Assembly (NCBI RefSeq): GCF_000775615.1
Contig: NZ_AVPG01000002.1
Coordinates: forward strand, 168,254-232,253
Source: Pontibacillus litoralis JSM 072002
GTDB taxonomy: Bacteria > Bacillota > Bacilli > Bacillales > BH030062
Length of the DNA: 64,000 nt
Reading direction: 5' to 3'
The notes beneath the pieces are model-generated. The model was not told the origin of the DNA. It did no database searches and saw only the letters and a list, made by a program, of their open reading frames with translations. Made by a program: the position numbers and the translations under genes. Position 1 is the stretch's first letter; every line of letters begins with the position of its first letter. This document shows, one piece after another, positions 35,736-44,558 of the stretch.

Positions 35736-36755
35736 TTAATTTGATTCAAGTTGCTCTAAATACGTCACCGCCTCTTCAAATGTATCTACAGGAACAATTT
35801 TCATGTCAGTCTCAATGTCTTTCGCGGTTTGTTCAGCAATATTATAGTTTGAACCTTGCTTCCCGCCTTCATTTGGTGCAAAGAATATATCAGCGCCTTC
35901 TTTATCAGCAGCTACCACTTTTTGATCAATTCCTCCGATTGGGCCAACGTTACCTTCATAAGAAATCTCACCTGTTCCAGCTATTTCTTTCCCTTTTGTT
36001 AAATCTTCTTCTGTTAACTGGTCATATATTTCAAGAGAAAACATTAATCCCGCACTAGGTCCACCTATTTCGCCACTAGTAAATTCTATTCCTGGATCTA
36101 CATCTACGTTTCGATCTGTCACTAATGTAATACCAATTATGGCCCTATTTTCGTTTGGATGCTTCACCATTTGAACGGATTCCGTTTTAGTCTCGTCTTT
36201 ACGTTCAAAGGTTATTTCTACTGCATCCCCTACTTTTTTTCCTTCTACATAATTTAGTAGGTCTTCTGATTTCTTAATAGGCTGGTCATCTACTTGAATA
36301 ATACGGTCTCCGACTTTTAATACGTCGTTAGCTGGAGCGCTATCCTCTACACTCATGACATAGACACCGTCATAAGTTATTGTAATGTCTTTATTAGCAG
36401 CTTCGTAAGCAACTACTTTTGACTTTTCTTGAGAAGATTCCATCATTTGCAGCTGCATATGCATATATTCGTTATCACTTATACTTTCTGGAATAACATC
36501 TTTCTTTGGGTATATGGTTTGGTAGGGCATCAGCTTTGCTACAGCATATTGTACAATTGACGCTTGCCCCCCTCTAATTGTAACTAAATGCATATCCCCT
36601 TCACTTTCATACCCATTGTCCACTTGTACTATCGGATTTAATGCATCGGCTGATCCAGGTTTATAAATATAATACGGTAAACGATAAAAGGATAGAAAAA
36701 AGACAAGTAATGCCACAACTATCCCAAAAATAAGGTAACGTTTATTCTGATTCAT
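35736..36755 (-). CDS. ylbL: PDZ/Lon-type (S16) membrane protease YlbL
   Basis: 339 residues: membrane anchor (about 8-25), PDZ domain (about 125-195: GVYVMSVEDSAPANDVLKVGD) and a Lon-like proteolytic domain with Ser234 (GEIGGPSAGLMFS) and Lys279 (GPIGGIDQKVVAA) as the catalytic dyad. In B. subtilis YlbL cuts the division inhibitor YneA after DNA damage. It overlaps ylbK by 14 bases with its SD (AAGGAG) inside ylbK. Confidence 0.92.
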   Translation of the reverse strand: MNQNKRYLIFGIVVALLVFFLSFYRLPYYIYKPGSADALNPIVQVDNGYESEGDMHLVTIRGGQASIVQYAVAKLMPYQTIYPKKDVIPESISDNEYMHMQLQMMESSQEKSKVVAYEAANKDITITYDGVYVMSVEDSAPANDVLKVGDRIIQVDDQPIKKSEDLLNYVEGKKVGDAVEITFERKDETKTESVQMVKHPNENRAIIGITLVTDRNVDVDPGIEFTSGEIGGPSAGLMFSLEIYDQLTEEDLTKGKEIAGTGEISYEGNVGPIGGIDQKVVAADKEGADIFFAPNEGGKQGSNYNIAEQTAKDIETDMKIVPVDTFEEAVTYLEQLESN

Positions 36756-37539
36756 GGTTTGACTCCTTCCAATTGGCTATACAGTTTTTCAATGTTGCGA
36801 TGTGTAATGCGGCTTCTTTTTCACCTTCTTTTATGATGGCTTCAATGCCGGTATATGCTCTTGAACTAAATTGTGCTACATTAGGACGCATCACGACGTG
36901 GGCATCAAGTGGAATGCGGTTCATAAATTCATCCTGCATAATATCTAAGCTTTGCATAATGACATCAAATATAGAAGCGATGTCATCATTTGCATGAAAA
37001 TGAGCGCAATCTACTGCAATAATGATATCGGCTCCCATTTGTTTTACTGTGGAAATTGGCAGTCGATCTACTACGCCTCCATCAATGAGCAACCGTTTCC
37101 CTACTTTTTCGGGAACGAATATACCTGGTATGGATATGCTTGCACGAACGGCTTCTGCAACATTTCCTTGTGTAAACACGACCTTCTCTCCATTATATAT
37201 GTCTGTTGCAATTACAGAAAGGGGTATATCTAATGCTTCAAGTGGTTTATTAAATGTAAACATACGAATCAACTCTTTTATACGCTTCCCTTGAATAAAA
37301 CCCATTTTAGGAACGGTAATATCGGTGTAATATTTTCGTTTAAATGTACGAGCTAGTCGATACATCGTTTCCATCTCTTGTCCTGCACAATAAAAAGCTC
37401 CAACTAACGCTCCCATACTCGTTCCTGCTACCATATCTATTGGTATATTTTCTTGTTGTAATACGTTTAATACGCCTAAATGGGCAAAACCTCTCGCCCC
37501 ACCTGAACCAAGTGCAATGCCAATTTTGGGCCTAGTCAA
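36742..37539 (-). CDS. ylbK: Patatin-like phospholipase family protein YlbK
   Basis: 265 residues, NTE/RssA-type patatin: oxyanion loop GSGGARGFAHLG (11-22), nucleophile elbow GTSMG with Ser41, and DGG with Asp153. A serine lipid acyl hydrolase is expected; substrate unknown. The start is TTG after GAGGGGG. Cotranscribed with ylbL and divergent from ylbJ. Confidence 0.88.
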   Translation of the reverse strand: MTRPKIGIALGSGGARGFAHLGVLNVLQQENIPIDMVAGTSMGALVGAFYCAGQEMETMYRLARTFKRKYYTDITVPKMGFIQGKRIKELIRMFTFNKPLEALDIPLSVIATDIYNGEKVVFTQGNVAEAVRASISIPGIFVPEKVGKRLLIDGGVVDRLPISTVKQMGADIIIAVDCAHFHANDDIASIFDVIMQSLDIMQDEFMNRIPLDAHVVMRPNVAQFSSRAYTGIEAIIKEGEKEAALHIATLKNCIANWKESNHESE

Positions 37540-37641
37540 GAAAATACCCCCTCTCTTGTACGATTTGTATTATTTTATGGCATAATCACCCTTCACATGA
37601 GCGTATAGTGGTAAAGAACGCTTGTACTTCTTAATCTTTTA

Positions 37642-37650
37642 CATACAAAT
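37642..37650 (+). promoter_or_regulatory. Possible sigma-E -10 element of ylbJ
   Basis: CATACAAAT, 56 bases before ylbJ, matches the sigma-E -10; no good -35 is visible at 14-15 bases. ylbJ is a sigma-E gene in B. subtilis. Confidence 0.35.
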
Positions 37651-37705
37651 TCAAACCGCCACGCGGTACGTACAAGTAGTCGATTGTTCATAGGGGGCAA
37701 AACCG

Positions 37706-38917
37706 ATGAAATCACAAATAAAATCATTTATGCTCGCCTGTTCCGCTTTCTTTGTAGCTATCGCCCTCATCCGTTTTCCTGCTCAATCTTATGAAGCATC
37801 TATTCGCGGACTAGAAATGTGGTGGGAAATTGTATTCCCATCTTTACTACCGTTTTTTGTAACGGCTGAATTGTTAATCGGTTTTGGCGTCGTCCGATTC
37901 ATCGGGATTTTATGTGAGCCTATTATGAGACCCGTCTTTAAAGTGCCAGGAGCAGGTAGCTTCGTTTGGGCAATGGGAATGGCTAGTGGATATCCTTCTG
38001 GCGCTAAGCTTACTGCAAGACTAAGGCAGGAAGGCCAATTAACAAAAATAGAAGCGGAACGGCTCGTCTCTTTTACGAATGCTTCTAACCCATTATTCAT
38101 CTTTGCCGCTATTTCTGTTGGTTTTTTTAATGATCCAAAACTCGGCATATTAATAGCTGTAAGCCATTATGTTGGTAATACTCTTGTCGGTATATGTATG
38201 CGATTTTATGGCAAGGACGAGGAGAGAAAGCAGGAGCGTTTTCAGCCTGTCTTTTCTGTTAAGCGAGCAATGCAAGCGTTACATACTACTCGAGTCGAGG
38301 ATGGCAGACCGTTCGGAAAATTATTTGGTGATGCAGTACTTTCTTCTATTCAGACGCTTTTAATTATTGGTGGATTTATTATTTTGTTTTCTGTTCTTAA
38401 TCAGCTATTATATTTAGTTAATGTCACCCCATTGATTGGGAGTGGTATTGCTATCTTTTTTCAGTTGTTAGGTGTAACTCCTGACCTTACTATCCCGTTT
38501 ATATCAGGCTTGTTTGAGATTACATTAGGTGCTCAACTCACTTCAGAAGTAGATACGTATTTATTGCAACAAGCTATGTGCGTTAGCTTTATATTAGCTT
38601 TCAATGGTTTTTCAGTTCAGGCACAAGTTGCAAGCATACTAGCAGAAACAGATATTCCATTTACCCCATATTTTATTGCTCGGCTACTACACGGCGTATT
38701 TGCCGTAGTATTAACTTATATGCTTTACACACCATTATACGTGAATAACACAGCTGAACAAACCGCTATTCCCGCTTTCCTTCAAAAGGGGGATTTATGG
38801 AATGATGCATTGCTACACATGACACGTATCGGCCCACCATTGACTTTAATCACCTTATTGATTGGTATCTTTCTTCTATGGGCGCAAGTGAAACGTCGCC
38901 CTTCGAAAAGAAAGTAA
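37706..38917 (+). CDS. ylbJ: Sporulation integral membrane protein YlbJ
   Basis: 403 residues with eight or so membrane segments and two nucleoside-recognition (Gate) domains: SLLPFFVTAELLIGFGVV, WAMGMASGYPSGAKLTARL and ISGLFEITLGAQL. YlbJ is needed for spore heat resistance and resembles SpoIIIAE-linked Gate proteins such as SpoVM-region YtvI partners only in topology; transported compound unknown. SD TAGGGGG. Confidence 0.92.
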   Translation: MKSQIKSFMLACSAFFVAIALIRFPAQSYEASIRGLEMWWEIVFPSLLPFFVTAELLIGFGVVRFIGILCEPIMRPVFKVPGAGSFVWAMGMASGYPSGAKLTARLRQEGQLTKIEAERLVSFTNASNPLFIFAAISVGFFNDPKLGILIAVSHYVGNTLVGICMRFYGKDEERKQERFQPVFSVKRAMQALHTTRVEDGRPFGKLFGDAVLSSIQTLLIIGGFIILFSVLNQLLYLVNVTPLIGSGIAIFFQLLGVTPDLTIPFISGLFEITLGAQLTSEVDTYLLQQAMCVSFILAFNGFSVQAQVASILAETDIPFTPYFIARLLHGVFAVVLTYMLYTPLYVNNTAEQTAIPAFLQKGDLWNDALLHMTRIGPPLTLITLLIGIFLLWAQVKRRPSKRK

Positions 38918-38945
38918 GCAGGGGCTCTATGCATTAACCATCTTC

Positions 38946-40061
<1,116 letters not shown>

Positions 40062-40334
40062 AGGAAGAAAACCTCCTTTCCTTTATGAGAAAAAGGTGCA
40101 AAATAAGTTATCCTCGTTCCTTTTCATTCCACCATCTATAGATGAGCGTCTTGATGGCTAACTCATTCGTGCTTTTTCGTTAATAATCCTACCATAAAAC
40201 GCACTAAACGGAAATATTCTATGTTTATTTCCTCTAGGAATCCCTTTTGCAGTGCGACTCTATTTATTATATTTATTTATCGAAACCACTATTTTTATGT
40301 ATATCTCATCTATTGCATGTACATAATACTATTG
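40062..40334. other. Intergenic DNA upstream of rsmD and csfG
   Basis: AT-rich divergent control region: the rsmD leader on the minus strand (SD AAAGGAGG) and the csfG promoter on the plus strand. I see no gene. Confidence 0.6.
40299..40328 (+). promoter_or_regulatory. Sigma-G type forespore promoter for the csfG-like RNA
   Basis: GTATA (40299-40303), 18 bases, CATAATA (40322-40328). This is a full match to the sigma-G consensus (GNATR, 18 bases, CATNNTA). It fires toward the structured region and its terminator. Confidence 0.8.
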
Positions 40335-40490
40335 AGCAATCAGGTCTCCCTGGTTACTCTGAAGACGGAGAAGGCTTACGTTTCCCCATAAGTTCTTCCT
40401 CCGGTTTCTCCTCTCCCTTTACCTTTTGGAATAGCATTCGTCTATTCCAAAAAGGTGCCTGCAGATGTCAAAATCTGCAGGCTTTTTTAT
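40335..40490 (+). ncRNA. csfG: CsfG-like sporulation small RNA
   Basis: About 155 bases from a predicted start near 40335 to a strong plus-strand terminator (GCCTGCAGAT/ATCTGCAGGC then six T, 40457-40488). Before the terminator is a 14-bp hairpin with one bulge (40421-40456). The rest carries C-rich tracts (TCTCCC, TTTCCCC, CTTCCTCC, TCTCCTCTCCC) that could pair with ribosome binding sites. B. subtilis csfG, a forespore RNA under sigma-F and sigma-G, lies between ylbG and ylbH; here the element is beside rsmD (ylbH) with a sigma-G promoter. No credible protein is encoded. Confidence 0.75.
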
Positions 40491-41923
40491 TGATTTCTAT
40501 AGGCTAAATAAAGACCAATTTCATCATGATAAACCGTAATGTCCCAAATGTCTTCTATAAGTGAAGACTTGATATATACTTCTTCTGCTATTTCAACTAC
40601 ACCCTTCTTTTTAATACCGAAATCCTCTTGATTGTATATAAACGTATCTTTATTTACATTAAAACGCCAGCTATTTTGACCCTTTCGAACGATATACTCT
40701 GATTCTGAAGGTATAGCAACTACTTCAAATTGAAATAGTTCAGCTAGACCAGCTAGAGGAAAATATCGCTCCTCATTCAAGAGAACAGAATGCCATTTAA
40801 CATTTGCTTCATCCCCATTCACATACAGAGGTCTCGTATCGAAAAAATAAAGAATAGGTACATTTCGTTTACCACTCGTTTGAAAATATGTTGTTGGGTA
40901 TCCATACACAGAAGATAGGGATTGGTCAAGGGCATGTGGGAAGTTCTGTCCTTTTCCTTCTGTTGTTAGCACCAATTCTTTCCACAAGTTAACCTGTTCT
41001 AGGGTAAAGGTGCTTCTTATTTGTTCTGCTATCGCTTTACTTTTCTCGCTTACCTCTACTTTCGGTTCGAATAAGTGAATCACAGCATGTAGAATATGTT
41101 TATCTTGGTCTGTAATGGTATATTGATTGTGCAGACGACTTGTTAACAAATCTGCTTTAATGCTAGGTACATTTGCATTCGGTGTTACAATATATCCATC
41201 ACCAACCTGCGACTCTATAGTAGGATCAAATACCATCACAAGCGGTTCATCAATTTTATCCTTGGCTAATTGAATGTCTTCTAAAGGAACAGAGAAACCT
41301 TCTTTTGCATAAACGAATAAATCATTGAACGTGTATTCCTCATAATTACCATTTATTAAATGAATCAATGGCATGTCAGATACGTTGTCTTTTTCCCATT
41401 GGAAGAACTGGATGTGTTCTTTTTCAATCGACGCCATTGAGTTTGATGGAGCAATCCATTTAGAAGGCTTCCCGGATTCAGTAGCAAAATTCACTTCTAC
41501 ATCCATCAAGACATCTTCCCCATCGTCCTTCAAATGTGTAAACCAATTTGTATACAGCATTTGATCGGCAGGAGCAGCGATTGTATATTCTAATTCGAGC
41601 TGCTCCTGCTCACGAATTGTAACCCACTGCTTGTCTTCCTGTGTTTCTACTATACATTCCTCATTTTCATTGTACTTACACTGCATGTGCTCAGCCTGTT
41701 TAGGAATAACAACTTCATACGATTTTTCACTTAAATCAGTAAAGGTTTGGGTAATATAAAATTGATGATTACGATGTGTAACCTCGACTACCGTTTTAGG
41801 GTCGTGCTGTTGCTTACTCAACTGTGCTGCACTTCCACTTTGAAATAAACTCCATTGATAGGTAAGGAGAAAAGTTAGTAAAAGCAGCACTGGTGTCATC
41901 CAAACCAAAAAACTACGGAACAT
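40487..41923 (-). CDS. Membrane-anchored protein with C-terminal stalk-like (copper amine oxidase N-like) domain, unknown
   Basis: 478 residues: an N-terminal membrane anchor (about 5-26), a long extracytoplasmic beta-rich region, and near the C-terminus a segment (about 385-455: LLNEERYFPLAGLAELFQFE, IVRKGQNSWRFNVNKD) that resembles the copper amine oxidase-like N domain, a wall or stalk module. Function unknown. B. subtilis has nothing between ylbG and ylbH except csfG, so this is an insertion. Its stop codon lies in the T tract of the csfG terminator. Confidence 0.65.
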   Translation of the reverse strand: MFRSFLVWMTPVLLLLTFLLTYQWSLFQSGSAAQLSKQQHDPKTVVEVTHRNHQFYITQTFTDLSEKSYEVVIPKQAEHMQCKYNENEECIVETQEDKQWVTIREQEQLELEYTIAAPADQMLYTNWFTHLKDDGEDVLMDVEVNFATESGKPSKWIAPSNSMASIEKEHIQFFQWEKDNVSDMPLIHLINGNYEEYTFNDLFVYAKEGFSVPLEDIQLAKDKIDEPLVMVFDPTIESQVGDGYIVTPNANVPSIKADLLTSRLHNQYTITDQDKHILHAVIHLFEPKVEVSEKSKAIAEQIRSTFTLEQVNLWKELVLTTEGKGQNFPHALDQSLSSVYGYPTTYFQTSGKRNVPILYFFDTRPLYVNGDEANVKWHSVLLNEERYFPLAGLAELFQFEVVAIPSESEYIVRKGQNSWRFNVNKDTFIYNQEDFGIKKKGVVEIAEEVYIKSSLIEDIWDITVYHDEIGLYLAYRNQ

Positions 41924-42073
41924 TTCATTACCTCTCTTTAATTAATCTAATGCTATTTTAACAAATTTGAGGATTAATAAAACAAATGATTATGACAAGT
42001 AAAGAACATATCATTCACATCTCTTCCACTTCATGCTACAGTAACAAAGAGAATATGCATAGAGGTGAACATA

Positions 42074-42463
42074 ATGATACAACGATTTATTGAATTAGGG
42101 GAAGGGTACTCTGATATTTATGAACTGCTAACTATTGCTCAATCCATGCCACAACGCATTCAGCATATCTTTGCTTTTCATACCGTGATAAAAGACGAGA
42201 AAAGAACTTCCCTTGCAATTAGCATGCATCCGACAACAGTAGGTGATTTTCAGCCAATCTATATTTGCCGCGAAGGAATCCCTTTTCCTCACGATAAGGC
42301 GAATAAGCGATACGAACTAATGAAAAAATTCGCCACCAGTATTGATAAAGACATCATTGAGTTAACGGTCCAACCAAGCCATATATTTAATGAAACCGAA
42401 TTGTATTACAACCACTTGATTGGTGTATTACGAATGAATCGTTACATTGCCCCACTTACTTAA
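42074..42463 (+). CDS. Conserved Bacillaceae protein, unknown (often mislabelled methylthioribose kinase)
   Basis: 129 residues from ATG 42074 (SD AGAGGTGA). Conserved-looking blocks: IQRFIELGEGYSDIYELL, FQPIYICREGIPF, LTVQPSHIFNETELYYNHL and IGVLRMNRYI. I recall this small family beside ylbG in many Bacillaceae under an unsupported methylthioribose kinase label; no kinase motifs are visible. It converges on ylbG and shares its terminator. Confidence 0.7.
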   Translation: MIQRFIELGEGYSDIYELLTIAQSMPQRIQHIFAFHTVIKDEKRTSLAISMHPTTVGDFQPIYICREGIPFPHDKANKRYELMKKFATSIDKDIIELTVQPSHIFNETELYYNHLIGVLRMNRYIAPLT

Positions 42464-42567
42464 GAAACACATTCAAACTCTTCTGAATTGAACGCAATGG
42501 TTCTTACCCACATAGATTTGTTCAAATTTCAATAAGAATAGTTGCATTTCGAAATTCATTCTCATCA

Positions 42568-42602
42568 TATAAAAAGCATGGGGAAGCCCCATGCTTTTTA
42601 TA
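42568..42602. terminator. Bidirectional terminator, perfect 16-bp palindrome
   Basis: TATAAAAAGCATGGGG, loop AAG, CCCCATGCTTTTTATA. The outer bases include the ylbG stop codon (42600-42598). Confidence 0.93.
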
Positions 42603-42876
42603 AACTACCAAATTTGTAGTCATATTCTTTTGCTTTATCTGGTTTAGAATTTTCATATTCCGTCTTAATAAACGGCTTATAAGAAGGCTCCACTTTAGAA
42701 ACATAATGTAAACGGTTCAATTTCTGTGTAACGTTTTCTATTTCGTCTTGATTCACATAAATCATCGCGTAACGGTGCTTCTTAGAAACATAAACTAAAT
42801 GACCGTATCGCTTAATATTTCTCACATGCTTCATATGTTGAAACCAAACAATTAATCCTTGTCTTTTTGTAAACAT
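42598..42876 (-). CDS. ylbG: DUF2129 / UPF0298 family protein YlbG
   Basis: 92 residues: RQGLIVWFQHMKHVRNIKRYG, VYVSKKHRYAMIYVN and VSKVEPSYKPFIKTEYENS are the family blocks. A small cytosolic protein of unknown function next to ylbF in Bacillales. The C-terminal tail after YENS is longer than usual. Confidence 0.92.
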   Translation of the reverse strand: MFTKRQGLIVWFQHMKHVRNIKRYGHLVYVSKKHRYAMIYVNQDEIENVTQKLNRLHYVSKVEPSYKPFIKTEYENSKPDKAKEYDYKFGSL

Positions 42877-42974
42877 ATGTATTCCTCTCTCATCTCCATC
42901 TTTAAGCTAAAGTTTAGCAAATTTTCTTTCGTGCATCAATATAAATCAACTGGTTTCAGCAAAGGAGAATCATC

Positions 42975-43121
42975 ATGTCCGATTTAGCCCAAGCTTGGAA
43001 TATTTTTTTAGAAAGCTTAAACGATCACGAGAAAATCAAATGTTACGTGACAAAGCACATTACTAGTGTGCCGTTTATATATGAAGAGTGTATAGTCGTG
43101 ACGTTACAAAAACGTGTATAG
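42975..43121 (+). CDS. Predicted 48-residue small protein, unknown
   Basis: ATG 42975 is 7 bases after AAAGGAG, and the frame runs 48 codons to TAG (MSDLAQAWNIFLESLNDHEK ... LQKRV). It contains Cys23 and Cys39. It lies between ylbG and ricF, divergent from ylbG and convergent with ricF. The strong SD argues for translation; the size and lack of a known family keep this tentative. It could also be the 5' remnant of a longer gene. Confidence 0.45.
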   Translation: MSDLAQAWNIFLESLNDHEKIKCYVTKHITSVPFIYEECIVVTLQKRV

Positions 43122-43162
43122 AAAAAGCGTTAACCCATGGAGCTGCTAAAGCTAAGAAAAAT

Positions 43163-43212
43163 AAACGCCTCACACTTTCCTTGTATTTTTCAGAAGGCAT
43201 GAGACGCTTATA
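43163..43212 (-). terminator. Probable ricF terminator
   Basis: Minus strand AAGCGTCTCA pairs with GTGAGGCGTTT across a long loop, with inner pairing possible between GCCTTCT and AAGGAAAG; followed by TTTATTTTTCTT. Not a simple stem. Confidence 0.5.
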
Positions 43213-43300
43213 GTTGACCAATGCCGGTTTCTAATTCCACAGCGAAAATTATTTTGCTACGGTAGCATGTGCGCAGACTGCATTCGATTGGAAAAATAAC

Positions 43301-43741
43301 CTACGAGCAGCCACATCCTCCACCTGAGCCGCAACCACACCCACCACCAGTATCTTTTAGCGCAAGTCCGTCTCTCGGTACTTTAATATTTGGACTCACG
43401 CTATAAGCTATCGCTTCACTGATATCATCTAAAAGGCTTTGTAATGCTCGTTCCGCTAACTTATATTGTGCTACACATTCATTCATATCCACTTCACGCT
43501 TTTTAGCACGAACCGATTTCATAATGTGGTTATAATCTGGATGGTAGCGACCAAAACGTTGCACATCCTCGTATTGCTCTTTTATTTGTTGAAAAGCAGC
43601 GATTAGCTGTTGTGCTTCTTTATCTCGATTTAAAGCTTGCTTCGCTTGTAAAAATCGTTCATAAACATTTGACTGTATAATGAATTGGCTTACGAAATCG
43701 CATTGGTCCAATATTTCTACAGTTTCTGTAGTAGCTATCAT
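43301..43741 (-). CDS. ricF: RicF (YlbF), Fe-S protein of the RicAFT complex
   Basis: RicF works with RicA and RicT to direct RNase Y maturation of operon mRNAs and to promote competence, sporulation and biofilm. 146 residues from ATG 43741 (SD GGAGGTGA): a helical YlbF/YmcA domain (AKQALNRDKEAQQLIAAFQQ, KREVDMNECVAQYKLAERAL) and a Gly/Cys-rich tail CGCGSGGGCGCS with four cysteines that, with others in the complex, bind iron-sulfur clusters. Confidence 0.93.
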   Translation of the reverse strand: MIATTETVEILDQCDFVSQFIIQSNVYERFLQAKQALNRDKEAQQLIAAFQQIKEQYEDVQRFGRYHPDYNHIMKSVRAKKREVDMNECVAQYKLAERALQSLLDDISEAIAYSVSPNIKVPRDGLALKDTGGGCGCGSGGGCGCS

Positions 43742-43798
43742 GCGATTCACCTCCATATATATCATAACAAATACTTCATTCAATCTGAAATAGTAAGT

Positions 43799-44032
43799 TT
43801 AGTCTTTCATTGCTTGAGCCATTTGGATAAGCGTTTGGACCATTTGCAATTGATTTGTCATTTTTTCCATACGTTGAGGTGTTGTTTGACCAAAGTAATA
43901 TTTAGACTCTTGTTCTATTAACGATAAAACGCTAGGGTCTCGAGTAACTCGTCGATACCACTTAGGATTCATTCGCATAAAACGAAGTAACTCTGGTTTA
44001 CTTTCTAAATATTGATATACTCTAGGTTGCAT
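43799..44032 (-). CDS. ylbE: YlbE-like protein
   Basis: 77 residues: VYQYLESKPELLRFMRMNP, WYRRVTRDPSVL and a Met/Gln-rich tail. Small conserved Bacillales family, function unknown, always beside ylbD and ylbF. I chose ATG 44032 (8 bases after AGGGGAGGG) over GTG 44035. Confidence 0.88.
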   Translation of the reverse strand: MQPRVYQYLESKPELLRFMRMNPKWYRRVTRDPSVLSLIEQESKYYFGQTTPQRMEKMTNQLQMVQTLIQMAQAMKD

Positions 44033-44047
44033 CACTCTCGCCCTCCC

Positions 44048-44485
44048 CTAATCTCGACCAAATTGAAAAGGAGACCGTTTTTGCTGTTTGCTTATACCCG
44101 AAGACTTCATATCTTGAAATTGGTTTACTAACACTTGAACATTGTCAATTGCACTACTTAATTGATGTATATGACCTTCTACTTTATTTAAATCAACATT
44201 TTCTATAAGGTTCATAAATTGGGTGAATAATTGATTTTCGCTATCTTGGTCTGCTTGTTGATTCGTTTGCTTTGTAGGTTCCGCGTTATCTTCTACAAGC
44301 TTCTCCGCCCCAACTTCTCCTTTAAAGTCATTCCAATACTCGTCATCTTCCCCGAGTAGCACCCATTTTTCATAATAAGATTGCCACGTTTCGTTTTTCT
44401 TCCTAACTACTTCTACCATTTTTGGGTGCTGTTGAACAAATGCTTTAAACTCTTTTACAGAGGGATCTAACTTACCTTCACTCAT
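44048..44485 (-). CDS. ylbD: YlbD-like putative spore coat protein
   Basis: 145 residues from ATG 44485 (MSEGKLDPSVKEFKAFVQQH; SD GGGGAG). Helical, hydrophilic: MVEVVRKKNETWQSYYEKWV, LLGEDDEYW, then an acidic/Gln-rich stretch and a basic end (QQKRSPFQFGRD). YlbD is listed as a coat protein in B. subtilis. Cotranscribed with ylbE. The open frame upstream (to 44614) overlaps the end of ylbC and lacks an SD. Confidence 0.87.
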   Translation of the reverse strand: MSEGKLDPSVKEFKAFVQQHPKMVEVVRKKNETWQSYYEKWVLLGEDDEYWNDFKGEVGAEKLVEDNAEPTKQTNQQADQDSENQLFTQFMNLIENVDLNKVEGHIHQLSSAIDNVQVLVNQFQDMKSSGISKQQKRSPFQFGRD

Positions 44486-44558
44486 GCATTCTCTCCCCTT
44501 CACGCATATCGTACTATACTTATATGAAGAAGAAATGTACATGTGCTTGGACATTTTA

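Larger units (their letters stand above)
42877..43300. other. Region between ylbG and ricF
   Basis: 424 bases. It holds the ylbG leader, the 48-codon ORF, the ricF terminator and about 90 further bases in which I see nothing. Confidence 0.6.

Noticed and set aside
40247..40507. 86-codon plus-strand open frame across the csfG-like region
   Set aside because: No SD at its start, unusual residue composition, and it reads through the hairpins, terminator and into the convergent gene; it is better explained by an RNA gene.
42074..42463. Methylthioribose kinase label for the small protein beside ylbG
   Set aside because: The protein is only 129 residues and shows no kinase motifs; the label is treated as an annotation error.
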